NCBI RefSeq assembly: GCF_032062175.1
Contig: NZ_DAMBQK010000001.1
Span: 62,001 to 126,000, forward strand
Length of the DNA stretch: 64,000 nt
Source: Atlantibacter sp032062175
Lineage (GTDB): Bacteria > Pseudomonadota > Gammaproteobacteria > Enterobacterales > Enterobacteriaceae
Reading direction: 5' to 3'
Numbering within the stretch: position 1 is the first letter of the stretch; each line of letters opens with the position of its first letter. The position numbers were made by a program, and so were the translations under genes. Under the pieces are notes generated by a model. It worked only from the letters and a program-made list of their open reading frames with translations, did not search any database and was not told where the DNA came from. Shown here in pieces: positions 52,524 to 61,821 of the stretch.

Positions 52524-54356
52524 GTGAACAGCGAACTGATATGGGTTCTGATTTTATTGGCTGTGGCGGTACTCCTGTTTGCCACCGGTAAAGTCCGCAT
52601 GGATGCGGTCGCGTTAATGGTCATCGTGGCCTTTGTATTAAGCGGTACCCTTACCTTAAGCGAAGCTTTTTCCGGCTTTAGCGATCCCAATGTGATTTTG
52701 ATTGCCGCCCTGTTTGTGATTGGCGACGGGCTGGTGCGTACCGGCGTCGCCACCAAAATGGGGTCATGGCTGGTGGACATGTCGGGCAGCAGCGAAACGC
52801 GCATGTTGGTGCTGCTGATGCTGACTGTCGCGGGTCTCGGCGCGTTTATGAGCTCAACTGGCGTGGTGGCGATTTTTATACCGGTAGTGCTCAGCGTATC
52901 GATGCGCATGAAAACCTCGCCGTCACGCCTGATGATGCCGCTCAGTTTCGCTGGCCTGATCAGCGGCATGATGACGCTGGTGGCGACGCCGCCCAACCTG
53001 GTGATCAACAGCGAGCTGTTGCGCGAGGGGCTGGCCGGGTTTCACTTTTTTAGCGTTACCCCGCTGGGGCTGGTGATTTTGCTGCTTGGCATCGTCTATA
53101 TGCTGGTGATGCGCGGCGCACTTACCGGCAGTAGCAAAGATGAGGGCGCGGACACCTGGCGGCGGCGCACTTTCCGCGAGCTGATTAAAGAGTACCGGCT
53201 GGCGGGCAGGGCGCGGCGTCTGGCAATCCGTCCGGGGTCGCCAATGATTGGTCAACGGCTTGATGATTTGAAACTACGCGAGCGCTATGGCGCGAACGTC
53301 ATTGGGGTAGAGCGCTGGCGGCGTTTTCGCCGGGTGATCGTTAACGTTCATGGCGTCACCGAGTTCCGCGCCAGGGATGTGCTGCTGATCGATATGTCGG
53401 CGTCTGACGTCGATCTCCGTCAGTTTTGCAGCGAGCAACTGCTGGAACCGATGATATTGCGTGGTGAGTACTTCTCCGATCAGGCGCTGGACGTGGGGAT
53501 GGCGGAAGTGTCGCTGATCCCGGATTCGGAAATCGTCGGCAAAACGGTGCGGGAAATCGGCTTTCGTACCCGCTACGGCTTAAACGTGGTGGGCCTGCGC
53601 CGCAATGGCGACGCGCTGGAAGAGAGCATCGTCAACGAACCGTTGGAGCTGGGGGATATTTTGCTGGTAGTGGGCGACTGGAAGCTCATCGCCCAGCTCA
53701 GCCAGAAAAAGCGCGACTTTCTGGTGCTGAACCTGCCGGTGGAGGAGGGGGATGCGTCTCCGGCGCACAGCCAGGCACCTCACGCGATTTTCTGCCTGGC
53801 GCTGATGGTGGCGCTGATGTTGACCGATGAAATCCCCAACCCCATCGCTGCGATTATCGCCTGCCTGCTGATGGGTAAATTTCGCTGTATCGATGCGGAA
53901 AGCGCCTGGAAAGCCATTCACTGGCCAAGCATTATTTTGATCGTCGGGATGATGCCGTTTGCGCTGGCGTTACAAAAAACCGGTGGCGTGGAGCTAATCG
54001 TCCAGGGATTGATGCAGGTGGGCGGCGGCTACGGCCCGTACCTGATGCTGATTTGCCTGTTTGTGATGTGTGCGACCATCGGGCTGTTTATCTCTAACAC
54101 CGCGACGGCGGTATTGATGGCACCGATTGCCCTGGCGGCGGCCAAGTCTATGGGCGTCTCGCCGTATCCTTTTGCCATGATGGTAGCGATGGCGGCGTCG
54201 GCGGCGTTTATGACACCGGTTTCATCGCCGGTAAACACCCTGGTGCTGGGCCCAGGGAATTACCGGTTTAGTGACTTCGTAAAGATCGGGGTACCGTTTA
54301 CGCTGATTGTGATGGTGGTGTGCGTAATTTTGATTCCACTGCTGTTCCCGTTTTAA
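52524..54356 (+). CDS. yfbS: YfbS, SLC13/DASS-type transporter with RCK_C domains
   Basis: 610 residues, the E. coli length, GTG start after AAGGAAAG. Two membrane halves (about 1-185 and 410-610) flank a soluble middle with two TrkA-C-like domains (about 210-295 and 305-390, MIGQRLDDLKLRERYGANVI and IVGKTVREIGFRTRYGLNVV). The SNT-like motif ISNTATAVLMAPIALA of divalent-anion symporters is near the end. Substrate unknown. It converges on yfbR with only two bases between the stops and no visible terminator. Confidence 0.93.
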   Translation: MNSELIWVLILLAVAVLLFATGKVRMDAVALMVIVAFVLSGTLTLSEAFSGFSDPNVILIAALFVIGDGLVRTGVATKMGSWLVDMSGSSETRMLVLLMLTVAGLGAFMSSTGVVAIFIPVVLSVSMRMKTSPSRLMMPLSFAGLISGMMTLVATPPNLVINSELLREGLAGFHFFSVTPLGLVILLLGIVYMLVMRGALTGSSKDEGADTWRRRTFRELIKEYRLAGRARRLAIRPGSPMIGQRLDDLKLRERYGANVIGVERWRRFRRVIVNVHGVTEFRARDVLLIDMSASDVDLRQFCSEQLLEPMILRGEYFSDQALDVGMAEVSLIPDSEIVGKTVREIGFRTRYGLNVVGLRRNGDALEESIVNEPLELGDILLVVGDWKLIAQLSQKKRDFLVLNLPVEEGDASPAHSQAPHAIFCLALMVALMLTDEIPNPIAAIIACLLMGKFRCIDAESAWKAIHWPSIILIVGMMPFALALQKTGGVELIVQGLMQVGGGYGPYLMLICLFVMCATIGLFISNTATAVLMAPIALAAAKSMGVSPYPFAMMVAMAASAAFMTPVSSPVNTLVLGPGNYRFSDFVKIGVPFTLIVMVVCVILIPLLFPF

Positions 54357-54358
54357 GG

Positions 54359-54958
54359 CTACAGCGATGAATCCTGGCTAATTTCGTCCAGCGAGAGATG
54401 GAAACTCGGGACAAACATCTGCACAAAATAGTCCATTTCCTGGCTCCGCCGCGCCTCAAGCGTTTTTTCGAGACGCGATTTCGCCAGCAAAAACTCGTTG
54501 TTGCCCGCAGACAGCTCCTCCAGGCATTTCAGATAGGCGCACAGCGCGTCAGCCTGCTTAACGATGGCGCGCTCCTCGTCGCTGCTGTAGTGCTCATCAA
54601 TCAGCGGCATAAAGATGTCGCGCAGCTCATCCGGCACCATATCCACCAGCTTTTGCTGGGCGATCTTCTCAATCGCTTTGTATTCATGGGCGATTTGGTT
54701 GTTGAAGTACTTTACCGGCGTCGGTAAATCCCCGGTCAACACTTCGCTGGCGTCGTGATACATCGCCAACAGGGCGATGCGCTCGGCATTCAGTTCCCCG
54801 CCGAACTTACGGTTTTTAATCGCCGCCAGAGCGTGGGCGACCATCGCTACCTGCAAACTGTGCTCGGAGACGTTTTCGGTACGCACGTTGCGCATCAGGG
54901 GCCAGCGGTTAATCAGCTTCAGACGGGAAAGATAGGCGAAGAAGTGGCTTTGATTCAT
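54359..54958 (-). CDS. yfbR: YfbR, HD-domain 5'-deoxynucleotidase
   Basis: 199 residues from ATG 54958, the E. coli length; an upstream start adds 24 residues outside the family. Metal ligands His33, His68-Asp69 (YHDASEVL) and Asp137 are in place. It removes phosphate from deoxynucleoside 5'-monophosphates such as dAMP and dCMP. alaA lies 78 bases upstream on the same strand. Confidence 0.96.
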   Translation of the reverse strand: MNQSHFFAYLSRLKLINRWPLMRNVRTENVSEHSLQVAMVAHALAAIKNRKFGGELNAERIALLAMYHDASEVLTGDLPTPVKYFNNQIAHEYKAIEKIAQQKLVDMVPDELRDIFMPLIDEHYSSDEERAIVKQADALCAYLKCLEELSAGNNEFLLAKSRLEKTLEARRSQEMDYFVQMFVPSFHLSLDEISQDSSL

Positions 54959-55036
54959 TTCAGGCGGTCTCTTGCTACGACAGAGTGCCATTGTGCGAGG
55001 TGTTGGGGGAAGATGCAAACCTTCCCCCACAGGCTT

Positions 55037-56251
55037 TTACTGGTGGTAGTGCGACAGGAAACGGCCGAAACGGTTAATCGCCATTTCTAAATCGTCGAGA
55101 CGCGGCAGTGTCACGATACGCACATGGTCCGGCCACGGCCAGTTAAAAGCCGTACCCTGCACCAGCAGCACTTTTTCCTGCAACAGGAAATCCAGCACCA
55201 TTTTCTGGTCGTCGAGGATATTGAAGCGTTTACTGTCGATTTTCGGGAACATATACAGCGCGCCCTGCGGCTTCACGCAACTGACGCCCGGAATATCGTT
55301 AATTAATTCCCACGCCCGGTTGCGCTGTTCGTAGAGACGGCCACCGGGGGTAATAAACTCGCTGATGCTCTGGTAACCGCCCAGCGCGGTCTGGATAGCA
55401 TGCTGCGCCGGAACGTTGGCGCAAAGACGCATCGAGGCCAGCATTTCCAGCCCTTCAATGTAGCCTTTAGCATGTTTTTTCGGCCCGTTAAGCACCATCC
55501 AGCCCTGACGGAAACCCGCTACGCGGTAGGTTTTGGACAGGCCGTTAAAGGTCACAGTCAGCAGATCCGGAGCCAGCGCGGCAATAGAGTGATGCTGCGC
55601 TTCGTCATACAGGATTTTGTCGTAAATCTCGTCGGCGAAAATAATCAGGTTGTGCTGACGGGCGATCTCGACAATCTCCAGCAGCAGCTCTTTTGAGTAC
55701 ACCGCGCCGGTGGGGTTGTTGGGGTTAATCACCACAATACCGCGGGTGCGCGGGGTGATTTTAGCGCGGATATCATCAAGGTCCGGGAACCAGCCAGCGG
55801 ATTCGTCGCACAGATAATGCACCGCTTTGCCGCTGGACAACGATACCGCCGCGGTCCATAACGGGTAATCCGGCGCAGGCACCAGCATTTCGTCGCCGCT
55901 ATTAAGCAATGCCTGCATCGCCTGCACGATCAGTTCCGAGACGCCGTTGCCGATATAGATATCTTCAACCGTGACATCACGCATATCGCGCGCCTGGTAG
56001 TGCTGCATGATTGCTTTGCGGGCGGAGTAAAGTCCTTTGGAATCGCAGTAGCCTTGCGCAGTCGGGAGGTTGCGGATCACATCAACCAGGATCTCGTCCG
56101 GCGCATCGAAGCCAAACGGGGCAGGGTTGCCGATGTTTAATTTGAGTACTTTGTTCCCTTCTTCTTCAAGGCGTTTTGCTTCTTTAAGAACGGGGCCACG
56201 GATGTCGTAACAGACATTATCGAGCTTGCTGGATTTTTCGATGGGGGACAT
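55037..56251 (-). CDS. alaA: AlaA, glutamate-pyruvate aminotransferase
   Basis: 404 residues (E. coli 405). PLP-dependent class I/II aminotransferase: the Schiff-base Lys240 is in FNGLSKTYRVAG, INPNNPTGAVYS holds the cofactor Asn, and RIVTLPRLDDLE the substrate arginine. It makes alanine from pyruvate and glutamate. In E. coli the gene responds to Lrp; I did not identify an Lrp site. It is divergent from lrhA across an AT-rich gap. Confidence 0.97.
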   Translation of the reverse strand: MSPIEKSSKLDNVCYDIRGPVLKEAKRLEEEGNKVLKLNIGNPAPFGFDAPDEILVDVIRNLPTAQGYCDSKGLYSARKAIMQHYQARDMRDVTVEDIYIGNGVSELIVQAMQALLNSGDEMLVPAPDYPLWTAAVSLSSGKAVHYLCDESAGWFPDLDDIRAKITPRTRGIVVINPNNPTGAVYSKELLLEIVEIARQHNLIIFADEIYDKILYDEAQHHSIAALAPDLLTVTFNGLSKTYRVAGFRQGWMVLNGPKKHAKGYIEGLEMLASMRLCANVPAQHAIQTALGGYQSISEFITPGGRLYEQRNRAWELINDIPGVSCVKPQGALYMFPKIDSKRFNILDDQKMVLDFLLQEKVLLVQGTAFNWPWPDHVRIVTLPRLDDLEMAINRFGRFLSHYHQ

Positions 56252-57207
56252 GCATCAAACCTTTTTGTGAGCCTTGCTTCCTGCCGTGGAAGCGGATGCG
56301 CACAATGTACTCCTCTGGTGAAAGGTTTTGAAGGCATGGGCAAACAGGCGTAATGAAATATTCGCCGAGCATTCATGGGGTTTGTGATTGTTTTGCGATA
56401 TTAAAATCTAAAAATAAAACATTGATCAGGTTTTAACCCAAGTTTAAAGTGCTTCGCTGCGGGCTTTATGCTTTTTATGTGAAATATTTGCTGCATAAAG
56501 TGAGCATTTAACAAATAACACGTCACAAATACTCAGAAAAAATGAATGTTTAATTCTACGAGTAGTGGTGTTACATCGTCTTTTCAATGCCGTTTTCACG
56601 GTGCCTATGATGTTAAAGATAAACAAAATCTTATTTGTAATTATTAAGGAAAGTTAATTATTAGTCGAAAATGAGACGACTTAAACAGATTCTCTGAACA
56701 ATCTTAATTATGGCTTATAAACATTTTTCCGTTGAGATTAATCGCATCGAGACTTAAAAAAATTCTCGATTTAGGATATTATCGTCTGGTTACACCTGAG
56801 TCTTAGCGGGGTTACATCGTTTTTCCCGTGTTATTAAGCCGGTTTGTTGAATTTAACTTATTGTTTATATTGTCTCTTTTATTTTGAAATAAAAAGCATA
56901 TTCTTACAATGATTAGCACTGCAAACCGTTATGACTGCTTTTCTCGTTGCGCTTAACTGAAACGAATAAAAAATTATTACCCTCGGCCAATTTTGGCTAC
57001 TGGCTATTTTTTTTTAGGATTTGTATGTTATATCAGTAGATATTTTCCGGCGTACTCAAGTCAGCTATATGTATGACTTAAGTCACTAATTGAAAAATGA
57101 TAACGCTGGAAATCTTTTCCAGTAGTTTTTTACTGAAAGGATGCATGCTTCAAATGGAATTGCTGGCGCTTCGATAACACATAGCAACAGATCCGGGGCA
57201 GCTCCCT
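56252..57207. other. Long AT-rich alaA-lrhA intergenic region
   Basis: About 956 bases without a convincing gene and much richer in A+T than its neighbours from about 56380 to 57120. It holds an imperfect direct repeat (56563-56583 and 56804-56824, 18 of 21 identical, core GTTACATCGT), an inverted repeat ATCGAGA...TCTCGAT (56746-56770), and an RcsB-box-like half AAGCATATTCTTA (56894-56906). E. coli lrhA likewise has a long upstream region with RcsB control. Short open frames occur but lack ribosome sites. Confidence 0.6.
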
Positions 57208-58167
57208 ATGAGCAACCTGATAGTGAATAACAATATGATAAATGCAAATCGTCCGATCCTTAACCTCGACCTCGATCTGCTGAGAACGTTTGTCGCCGTT
57301 GCCGATTTGAACACCTTTGCGGCGGCGGCGGCGGCAGTTTGCAGAACCCAATCAGCCGTAAGCCAGCAGATGCAGCGGCTGGAGCAGCTCGTCGGTAAAG
57401 AGCTGTTCGCTCGTCATGGTCGTAATAAACTGCTTACCGAGCATGGCATCCAACTGCTGGGCTATGCCCGTAAGATCCTTCGTTTCAATGATGAAGCATG
57501 TACGTCGCTAATGTTTAGTAGCCTACAGGGCTCACTGACCATCGGCGCGTCCGATGAGTCGGCAGATACCATCCTGCCCTTTATTCTCAATCGTATTAGT
57601 TCGGTTTATCCGAAGATTTCGCTGGATGTGAGGGTAAAACGCAACCCTTACATGATCGAGATGCTGATGCAGCATGAAGTCGATCTGGTTGTCACCACCA
57701 CGCAACCCGATAACGCGGAATGTATGGTACTGAGAACCTCTCCGACATTATGGTATTGCGCCGCAGATTTTATCCTGCCGAAAGGAGAGCCCGTGCCGCT
57801 GGTGGTGTTGGATGAACCCAGCCCCTATCGTGATGTGATTATTTCGCACCTGAATAGCGAAAATATCCCCTGGCGGATTTCCTATATGGCCTCAACGCTT
57901 GCCGCGGTGCGCGCAGCGGTGAAAGCCGGCCTGGGCGTAACCGCCCGCCCGGTAGAAATGATGAGCCCGGAGTTGCGCGTACTGGGGATTAGCGAAGGGC
58001 TGCCGATGCTGCCAGAAACGGAATACTTGCTGTGCCGTAATCCGCAGAGCGGCAACGAACTGACGCAGGTTATCTTCCAGGCGATGCAGACCCACTATAA
58101 TCCGTGGGGTTACGAGATGGCCTCGCCGCAAGGAAACAGTGTGCTAATCGAAGACCAGCTGGATTAG
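57208..58167 (+). CDS. lrhA: LrhA, LysR-type regulator of flagella and fimbriae
   Basis: 319 residues from 57208; the ATG at 57235 gives 310 and matches the E. coli start (MI-ANRPI-NLDLDLL). The upstream ATG has the better position after GGGGCAGCTCCC, so the choice is open. The LysR helix-turn-helix is at about 25-75 (TFAAAAAAVCRTQSAVSQQM), followed by the effector domain with LTIGASDESADTILPFILN. LrhA represses flhDC and type 1 fimbriae and raises RpoS degradation indirectly. The last 25 residues differ from E. coli. Confidence 0.94.
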   Translation: MSNLIVNNNMINANRPILNLDLDLLRTFVAVADLNTFAAAAAAVCRTQSAVSQQMQRLEQLVGKELFARHGRNKLLTEHGIQLLGYARKILRFNDEACTSLMFSSLQGSLTIGASDESADTILPFILNRISSVYPKISLDVRVKRNPYMIEMLMQHEVDLVVTTTQPDNAECMVLRTSPTLWYCAADFILPKGEPVPLVVLDEPSPYRDVIISHLNSENIPWRISYMASTLAAVRAAVKAGLGVTARPVEMMSPELRVLGISEGLPMLPETEYLLCRNPQSGNELTQVIFQAMQTHYNPWGYEMASPQGNSVLIEDQLD

Positions 58168-58196
58168 CCTCCTCCCAAAGGATAATTGTTAGAAAC

Positions 58197-58237
58197 AAGC
58201 CCCTGATGCTTATAATGGCATCGGGGGCTTATTTTTT
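58197..58237 (+). terminator. Terminator after lrhA
   Basis: AAGCCCCTGATGC and GCATCGGGGGCTT pair around TTATAATG, followed by ATTTTTTG. Strong intrinsic terminator. Confidence 0.92.
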
Positions 58238-58647
58238 GCACATAACCTGGGCGTGAAAGCGGCAAAAACTTGCTGATTTTCATCCGGCTATCGACGGGCA
58301 AAGGCCGAGCCAGAAGCAAAACAGCCTTTCAAAATGATTGGAACGGCACTTAATGTTAAAAATTCAGCGTTTTTGTTGTTTTTTTTTCCTGTCAATTAAC
58401 AGAACCGTGTCTCAGATCAAGAAAATACCCATGCCAGGGGGGATGAATAGTTGAGAATTCCTGCCAAAATAAAGGGGCGTTTTTACACGGCTCACATAAC
58501 GGACACGATTCAACAACATGAAAAGTAAGATCTGCAGTCAAAAGAAAGCAGGTTAAAAGCATTAAATGTTAATGATGTGCTGCTGGTGTAAATTAATGTG
58601 AGGATACTTTTGTTAAAGTTGACAAAAGGTTATAGAAAGGAGTAAAA
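58238..58647 (+). other. nuo operon promoter and leader region
   Basis: About 410 bases with no gene upstream of the small frame at 58648. The gap presumably contains the nuo promoters and the ArcA, NarL, FNR and Fis control known in E. coli, but I could not place individual sites by eye. One clear structure is the interrupted palindrome CTTTTGT-TAAAGTTG-ACAAAAG (58607-58628), just before the ribosome site of the small frame. Confidence 0.5.
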
Positions 58648-58785
58648 ATGCCCATCAATTCGCTGCTTGAGCCCTGTTTTGGTAGTGGTTGTACGGTTTT
58701 TTTATTCCTCCCCATGAATCAATGTGACGTTCATCTGCCAGTAAGAGCAGAGAGTAACATCGTCACCATTAGAGTTAAGCAATGA
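58648..58785 (+). CDS. Possible 45-residue small protein coupled to nuoA
   Basis: ATG 58648 follows GAAAGGAGTAAAA, one of the best ribosome sites near here, and opens a frame of 45 codons beginning MPINSLLEPCFGSGCTVFLF and ending VTIRVKQ. Its TGA stop (58783-58785) overlaps the nuoA ATG at 58782 (ATGA). The first half has a short hydrophobic run (CTVFLFLP) and three cysteines in all. nuoA itself has only a weak purine stretch in front. I recognise no family; it could be a translated leader or a chance frame. Confidence 0.4.
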   Translation: MPINSLLEPCFGSGCTVFLFLPMNQCDVHLPVRAESNIVTIRVKQ

Positions 58786-59228
58786 GTATGTCTACATCCA
58801 CTGAAGTCATCGCTCATCATTGGGCATTCGCTATCTTTCTAATCATCGCCATCGGTCTGTGTTGCCTGATGTTGGCGGGCGCTTTCTTTCTAGGTGGTCG
58901 CGCGCGCGGTCGTCAGAAAAACACGCCTTTCGAATCAGGGATCGACTCCGTCGGCACCGCTCGTCTGCGTCTTTCCGCTAAGTTTTATCTGGTGGCGATG
59001 TTTTTCGTCATCTTCGACGTGGAAGCCCTGTATCTCTTTGCATGGTCGACGTCTATCCGTGAAAGCGGGTGGGTCGGTTTTGTAGAGGCCGCAATTTTCA
59101 TTTTAGTGTTACTGGCTGGTCTGGTTTATCTGGCACGCATTGGTGCGCTGGACTGGACGCCCGCTCGCTCGCGTCGTAGCCAAATTAACCCTGAACCTGG
59201 CAGTCACACTAATCGTCATCCGCAGTAA
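58782..59228 (+). CDS. nuoA: NuoA, NADH:quinone oxidoreductase subunit A
   Basis: 148 residues (E. coli 147), with three membrane segments. FESGIDSVGTARLRLSAKFY is the conserved matrix-side loop, and FFVIFDVEALYLFAWS carries the conserved acidic residues of the second helix. It is a small membrane subunit at the junction with the quinone site of complex I. The start ATG lies in an ATGA overlap with the small frame upstream. nuoB begins 15 bases after its stop. Confidence 0.98.
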   Translation: MSMSTSTEVIAHHWAFAIFLIIAIGLCCLMLAGAFFLGGRARGRQKNTPFESGIDSVGTARLRLSAKFYLVAMFFVIFDVEALYLFAWSTSIRESGWVGFVEAAIFILVLLAGLVYLARIGALDWTPARSRRSQINPEPGSHTNRHPQ

Positions 59229-59243
59229 CAGCGAGGCATTAAG

Positions 59244-59918
59244 ATGGATTATACGCTCACCCGCATCGATCCTGACGGTGAGAATGACCGTTACCCCCTG
59301 CAGAAACAGGAGATCGTGACCGATCCCCTGGAGCAGCACGTTCATCGTAGTGTGTACATGGGCAAACTCGAGAATGCCGTACACGACATGGTGAACTGGG
59401 GTCGTAAAAACTCAATCTGGCCTTATAACTTTGGCCTTTCCTGCTGCTACGTGGAAATGGTGACGTCGTTTACCGCAGTCCATGACGTAGCGCGTTTCGG
59501 TGCAGAAGTATTGCGTGCGTCCCCGCGTCAGGCTGACCTGATGGTGGTGGCGGGCACCTGCTTTACCAAAATGGCACCGGTTATTCAGCGTCTGTATGAC
59601 CAGATGCTTGAGCCAAAATGGGTTATCTCCATGGGTGCTTGCGCAAACTCTGGCGGCATGTACGACATCTACTCCGTGGTTCAGGGCGTGGATAAGTTCA
59701 TACCGGTGGACGTGTACATTCCTGGCTGCCCGCCGCGTCCAGAGGCTTACATGCAGGCGTTGATGCTGCTGCAAGAGTCCATTGGCAAAGAGCGTCGTCC
59801 TTTGTCCTGGGTGGTTGGCGATCAGGGCGTCTACCGCGCCAATATGCAGTCAGAACGCGACCGTAAACGTGGCGAACGCATTGCTGTAACCAACTTGCGT
59901 ACACCAGACGAGATTTAA
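59244..59918 (+). CDS. nuoB: NuoB, NADH:quinone oxidoreductase subunit B (cluster N2)
   Basis: 224 residues (E. coli 220). The N2 [4Fe-4S] ligands are present: the tandem Cys67-Cys68 in FGLSCCYVEM, then MGACANSGG and IPGCPPRPEAY. Four extra residues compared with E. coli lie around 34-48 (GKLENAVHDMVNWG instead of GKLNDMVNWG). N2 is the last iron-sulfur cluster, passing electrons to quinone. nuoC-D starts 89 bases later. Confidence 0.98.
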   Translation: MDYTLTRIDPDGENDRYPLQKQEIVTDPLEQHVHRSVYMGKLENAVHDMVNWGRKNSIWPYNFGLSCCYVEMVTSFTAVHDVARFGAEVLRASPRQADLMVVAGTCFTKMAPVIQRLYDQMLEPKWVISMGACANSGGMYDIYSVVQGVDKFIPVDVYIPGCPPRPEAYMQALMLLQESIGKERRPLSWVVGDQGVYRANMQSERDRKRGERIAVTNLRTPDEI

Positions 59919-60007
59919 TTTGCGCCTGTTGGACGTGGAACAGCCTTCGCATATCAATAAACAATAGCGCGAAGCCACTTCCGGCAGTCACCAAAGAACC
60001 ATTTGCA

Positions 60008-61819
60008 ATGGTGAAAAATATGACCGATTTAACCGCGCAAGACGCCGTACTGCCAGCATGGCAAACCCGCGATCATCTCGATGATCCGGTTATCGGTGAA
60101 CTGCGTAACCGTTTTGGGCCGGATGCCTTTACTGTTCAGGCAACCCGCACCGGCGTACCGGTGGTATGGGTAAAGCGTGAACAATTACTGGAAGTAGTGG
60201 ATTTCCTCAAACGGCTCCCTAAGCCCTACGTCATGCTGTTCGATTTGCATGGCATGGATGAGCGTCTCCGCACCCACCGCGACGGTTTACCGGCCGCGGA
60301 TTTTTCCGTTTTCTACCACCTGATTTCTATCGATCGCAACCGCGACATCATGCTGAAGGTGGCATTTTTAGAAAACGATCTTAACGTGCCGACGCTCACC
60401 AACCTGTTCCCGAACGCCAACTGGTATGAGCGTGAGACTTGGGAGATGTTCGGTATTACCTTTACCGGGCACCCGCACCTGACGCGCATCATGATGCCGA
60501 ACACCTGGGAAGGCCACCCGCTGCGTAAAGATTACCCTGCACGTGCGACCGAATTCGACCCGTTCGAACTCACTAAGCAGAAGCAGGATCTGGAAATGGA
60601 GGCGTTGACCTTCAAACCGGAAGAGTGGGGCATGAAACGCGGTACCGAGCATGAAGACTTCATGTTCCTGAACCTCGGGCCAAACCACCCGTCAGCGCAC
60701 GGTGCGTTCCGCATCATCCTGCAGTTAGACGGTGAAGAGATTGTCGACTGCGTACCGGATATCGGCTATCACCACCGTGGCGCTGAGAAGATGGGCGAGC
60801 GCCAGTCCTGGCACAGCTACATCCCGTATACCGACCGCGTTGAGTATCTCGGCGGTTGCGTTAACGAAATGCCCTACGTGCTGGCGGTAGAAAAACTCGC
60901 GGGGATCACCGTGCCGGATCGCGTTAACGTGATCCGCGTGATGCTTTCCGAACTGTTCCGCATCAACAGCCATCTGCTTTATATTTCGACGTTTATTCAG
61001 GACGTTGGCGCGATGACGCCGGTGTTCTTTGCCTTTACTGACCGCCAGAAAATTTATGATTTAGTCGAAGCCATTACCGGCTTCCGTATGCACCCGGCCT
61101 GGTTCCGCATTGGCGGCGTTGCCCACGATCTGCCGAAAGGCTGGGAACGTCTACTGCGTGAATTCCTTGACTGGATGCCGAAGCGTCTCGATTCCTATGA
61201 GAAAGCGGCGCTGCGTAACACCATCCTGAAAGGCCGTTCCCAGGGTGTTGCCGCTTACGGTGCGAAAGAAGCACTGGAGTGGGGCACCACGGGTGCGGCG
61301 CTACGCGCAACCGGCATTGACTTCGACGTGCGTAAAGCGCGCCCGTACTCCGGTTATGAGAACTTTGACTTTGAAATCCCGGTGGGCGGTGGCGTCAGCG
61401 ACTGCTACACCCGCGTGATGCTTAAAGTTGAAGAGCTGCGCCAGAGCTTGCGTATTCTTGAGCAGTGCTACAAGAACATGCCGGAAGGCCCGTTCAAAGC
61501 GGATCACCCGCTGACCACGCCGCCGCCGAAAGAGCGCACGCTGCAACATATCGAAACCCTGATAACTCACTTCCTGCAGGTTTCCTGGGGTCCGGTGATG
61601 CCGGCCAACGAATCCTTCCAGATGATTGAGGCAACCAAGGGTATTAACAGTTACTACCTGACCAGCGACGGCAGCACGATGAGCTACCGCACGCGTATTC
61701 GTACCCCAAGCTTCCCGCACCTGCAGCAGATCCCGTCTGCCATTCGCGGCAGCCTGGTGTCCGACCTGATTGTCTATCTGGGTAGTATCGATTTTGTTAT
61801 GTCTGATGTGGATCGCTAA
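60008..61819 (+). CDS. nuoC: NuoCD, fused NADH:quinone oxidoreductase subunits C and D
   Basis: 603 residues (E. coli 596-600). Subunit C forms about 1-190, with GHPHLTRIMMPNTWEGHPLR; a linker (TEFDPFELTKQKQDLEMEA) joins subunit D, which starts near 205 with NLGPNHPSAHGAFR. Histidine and tyrosine of the quinone site lie in HPSAHG and further on. The C-D fusion is characteristic of enterics. It forms the peripheral arm next to the quinone pocket. ATG 60008 is used; the ATG at 60020 (MTDLTAQ) is an alternative. Confidence 0.97.
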   Translation: MVKNMTDLTAQDAVLPAWQTRDHLDDPVIGELRNRFGPDAFTVQATRTGVPVVWVKREQLLEVVDFLKRLPKPYVMLFDLHGMDERLRTHRDGLPAADFSVFYHLISIDRNRDIMLKVAFLENDLNVPTLTNLFPNANWYERETWEMFGITFTGHPHLTRIMMPNTWEGHPLRKDYPARATEFDPFELTKQKQDLEMEALTFKPEEWGMKRGTEHEDFMFLNLGPNHPSAHGAFRIILQLDGEEIVDCVPDIGYHHRGAEKMGERQSWHSYIPYTDRVEYLGGCVNEMPYVLAVEKLAGITVPDRVNVIRVMLSELFRINSHLLYISTFIQDVGAMTPVFFAFTDRQKIYDLVEAITGFRMHPAWFRIGGVAHDLPKGWERLLREFLDWMPKRLDSYEKAALRNTILKGRSQGVAAYGAKEALEWGTTGAALRATGIDFDVRKARPYSGYENFDFEIPVGGGVSDCYTRVMLKVEELRQSLRILEQCYKNMPEGPFKADHPLTTPPPKERTLQHIETLITHFLQVSWGPVMPANESFQMIEATKGINSYYLTSDGSTMSYRTRIRTPSFPHLQQIPSAIRGSLVSDLIVYLGSIDFVMSDVDR

Positions 61820-61821
61820 TT

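Noticed and set aside
56444..56626. 60-codon minus-strand frame in the alaA-lrhA gap
   Set aside because: Weak start context, no family resemblance, and overlaps one of the direct repeats; probably chance in AT-rich DNA.
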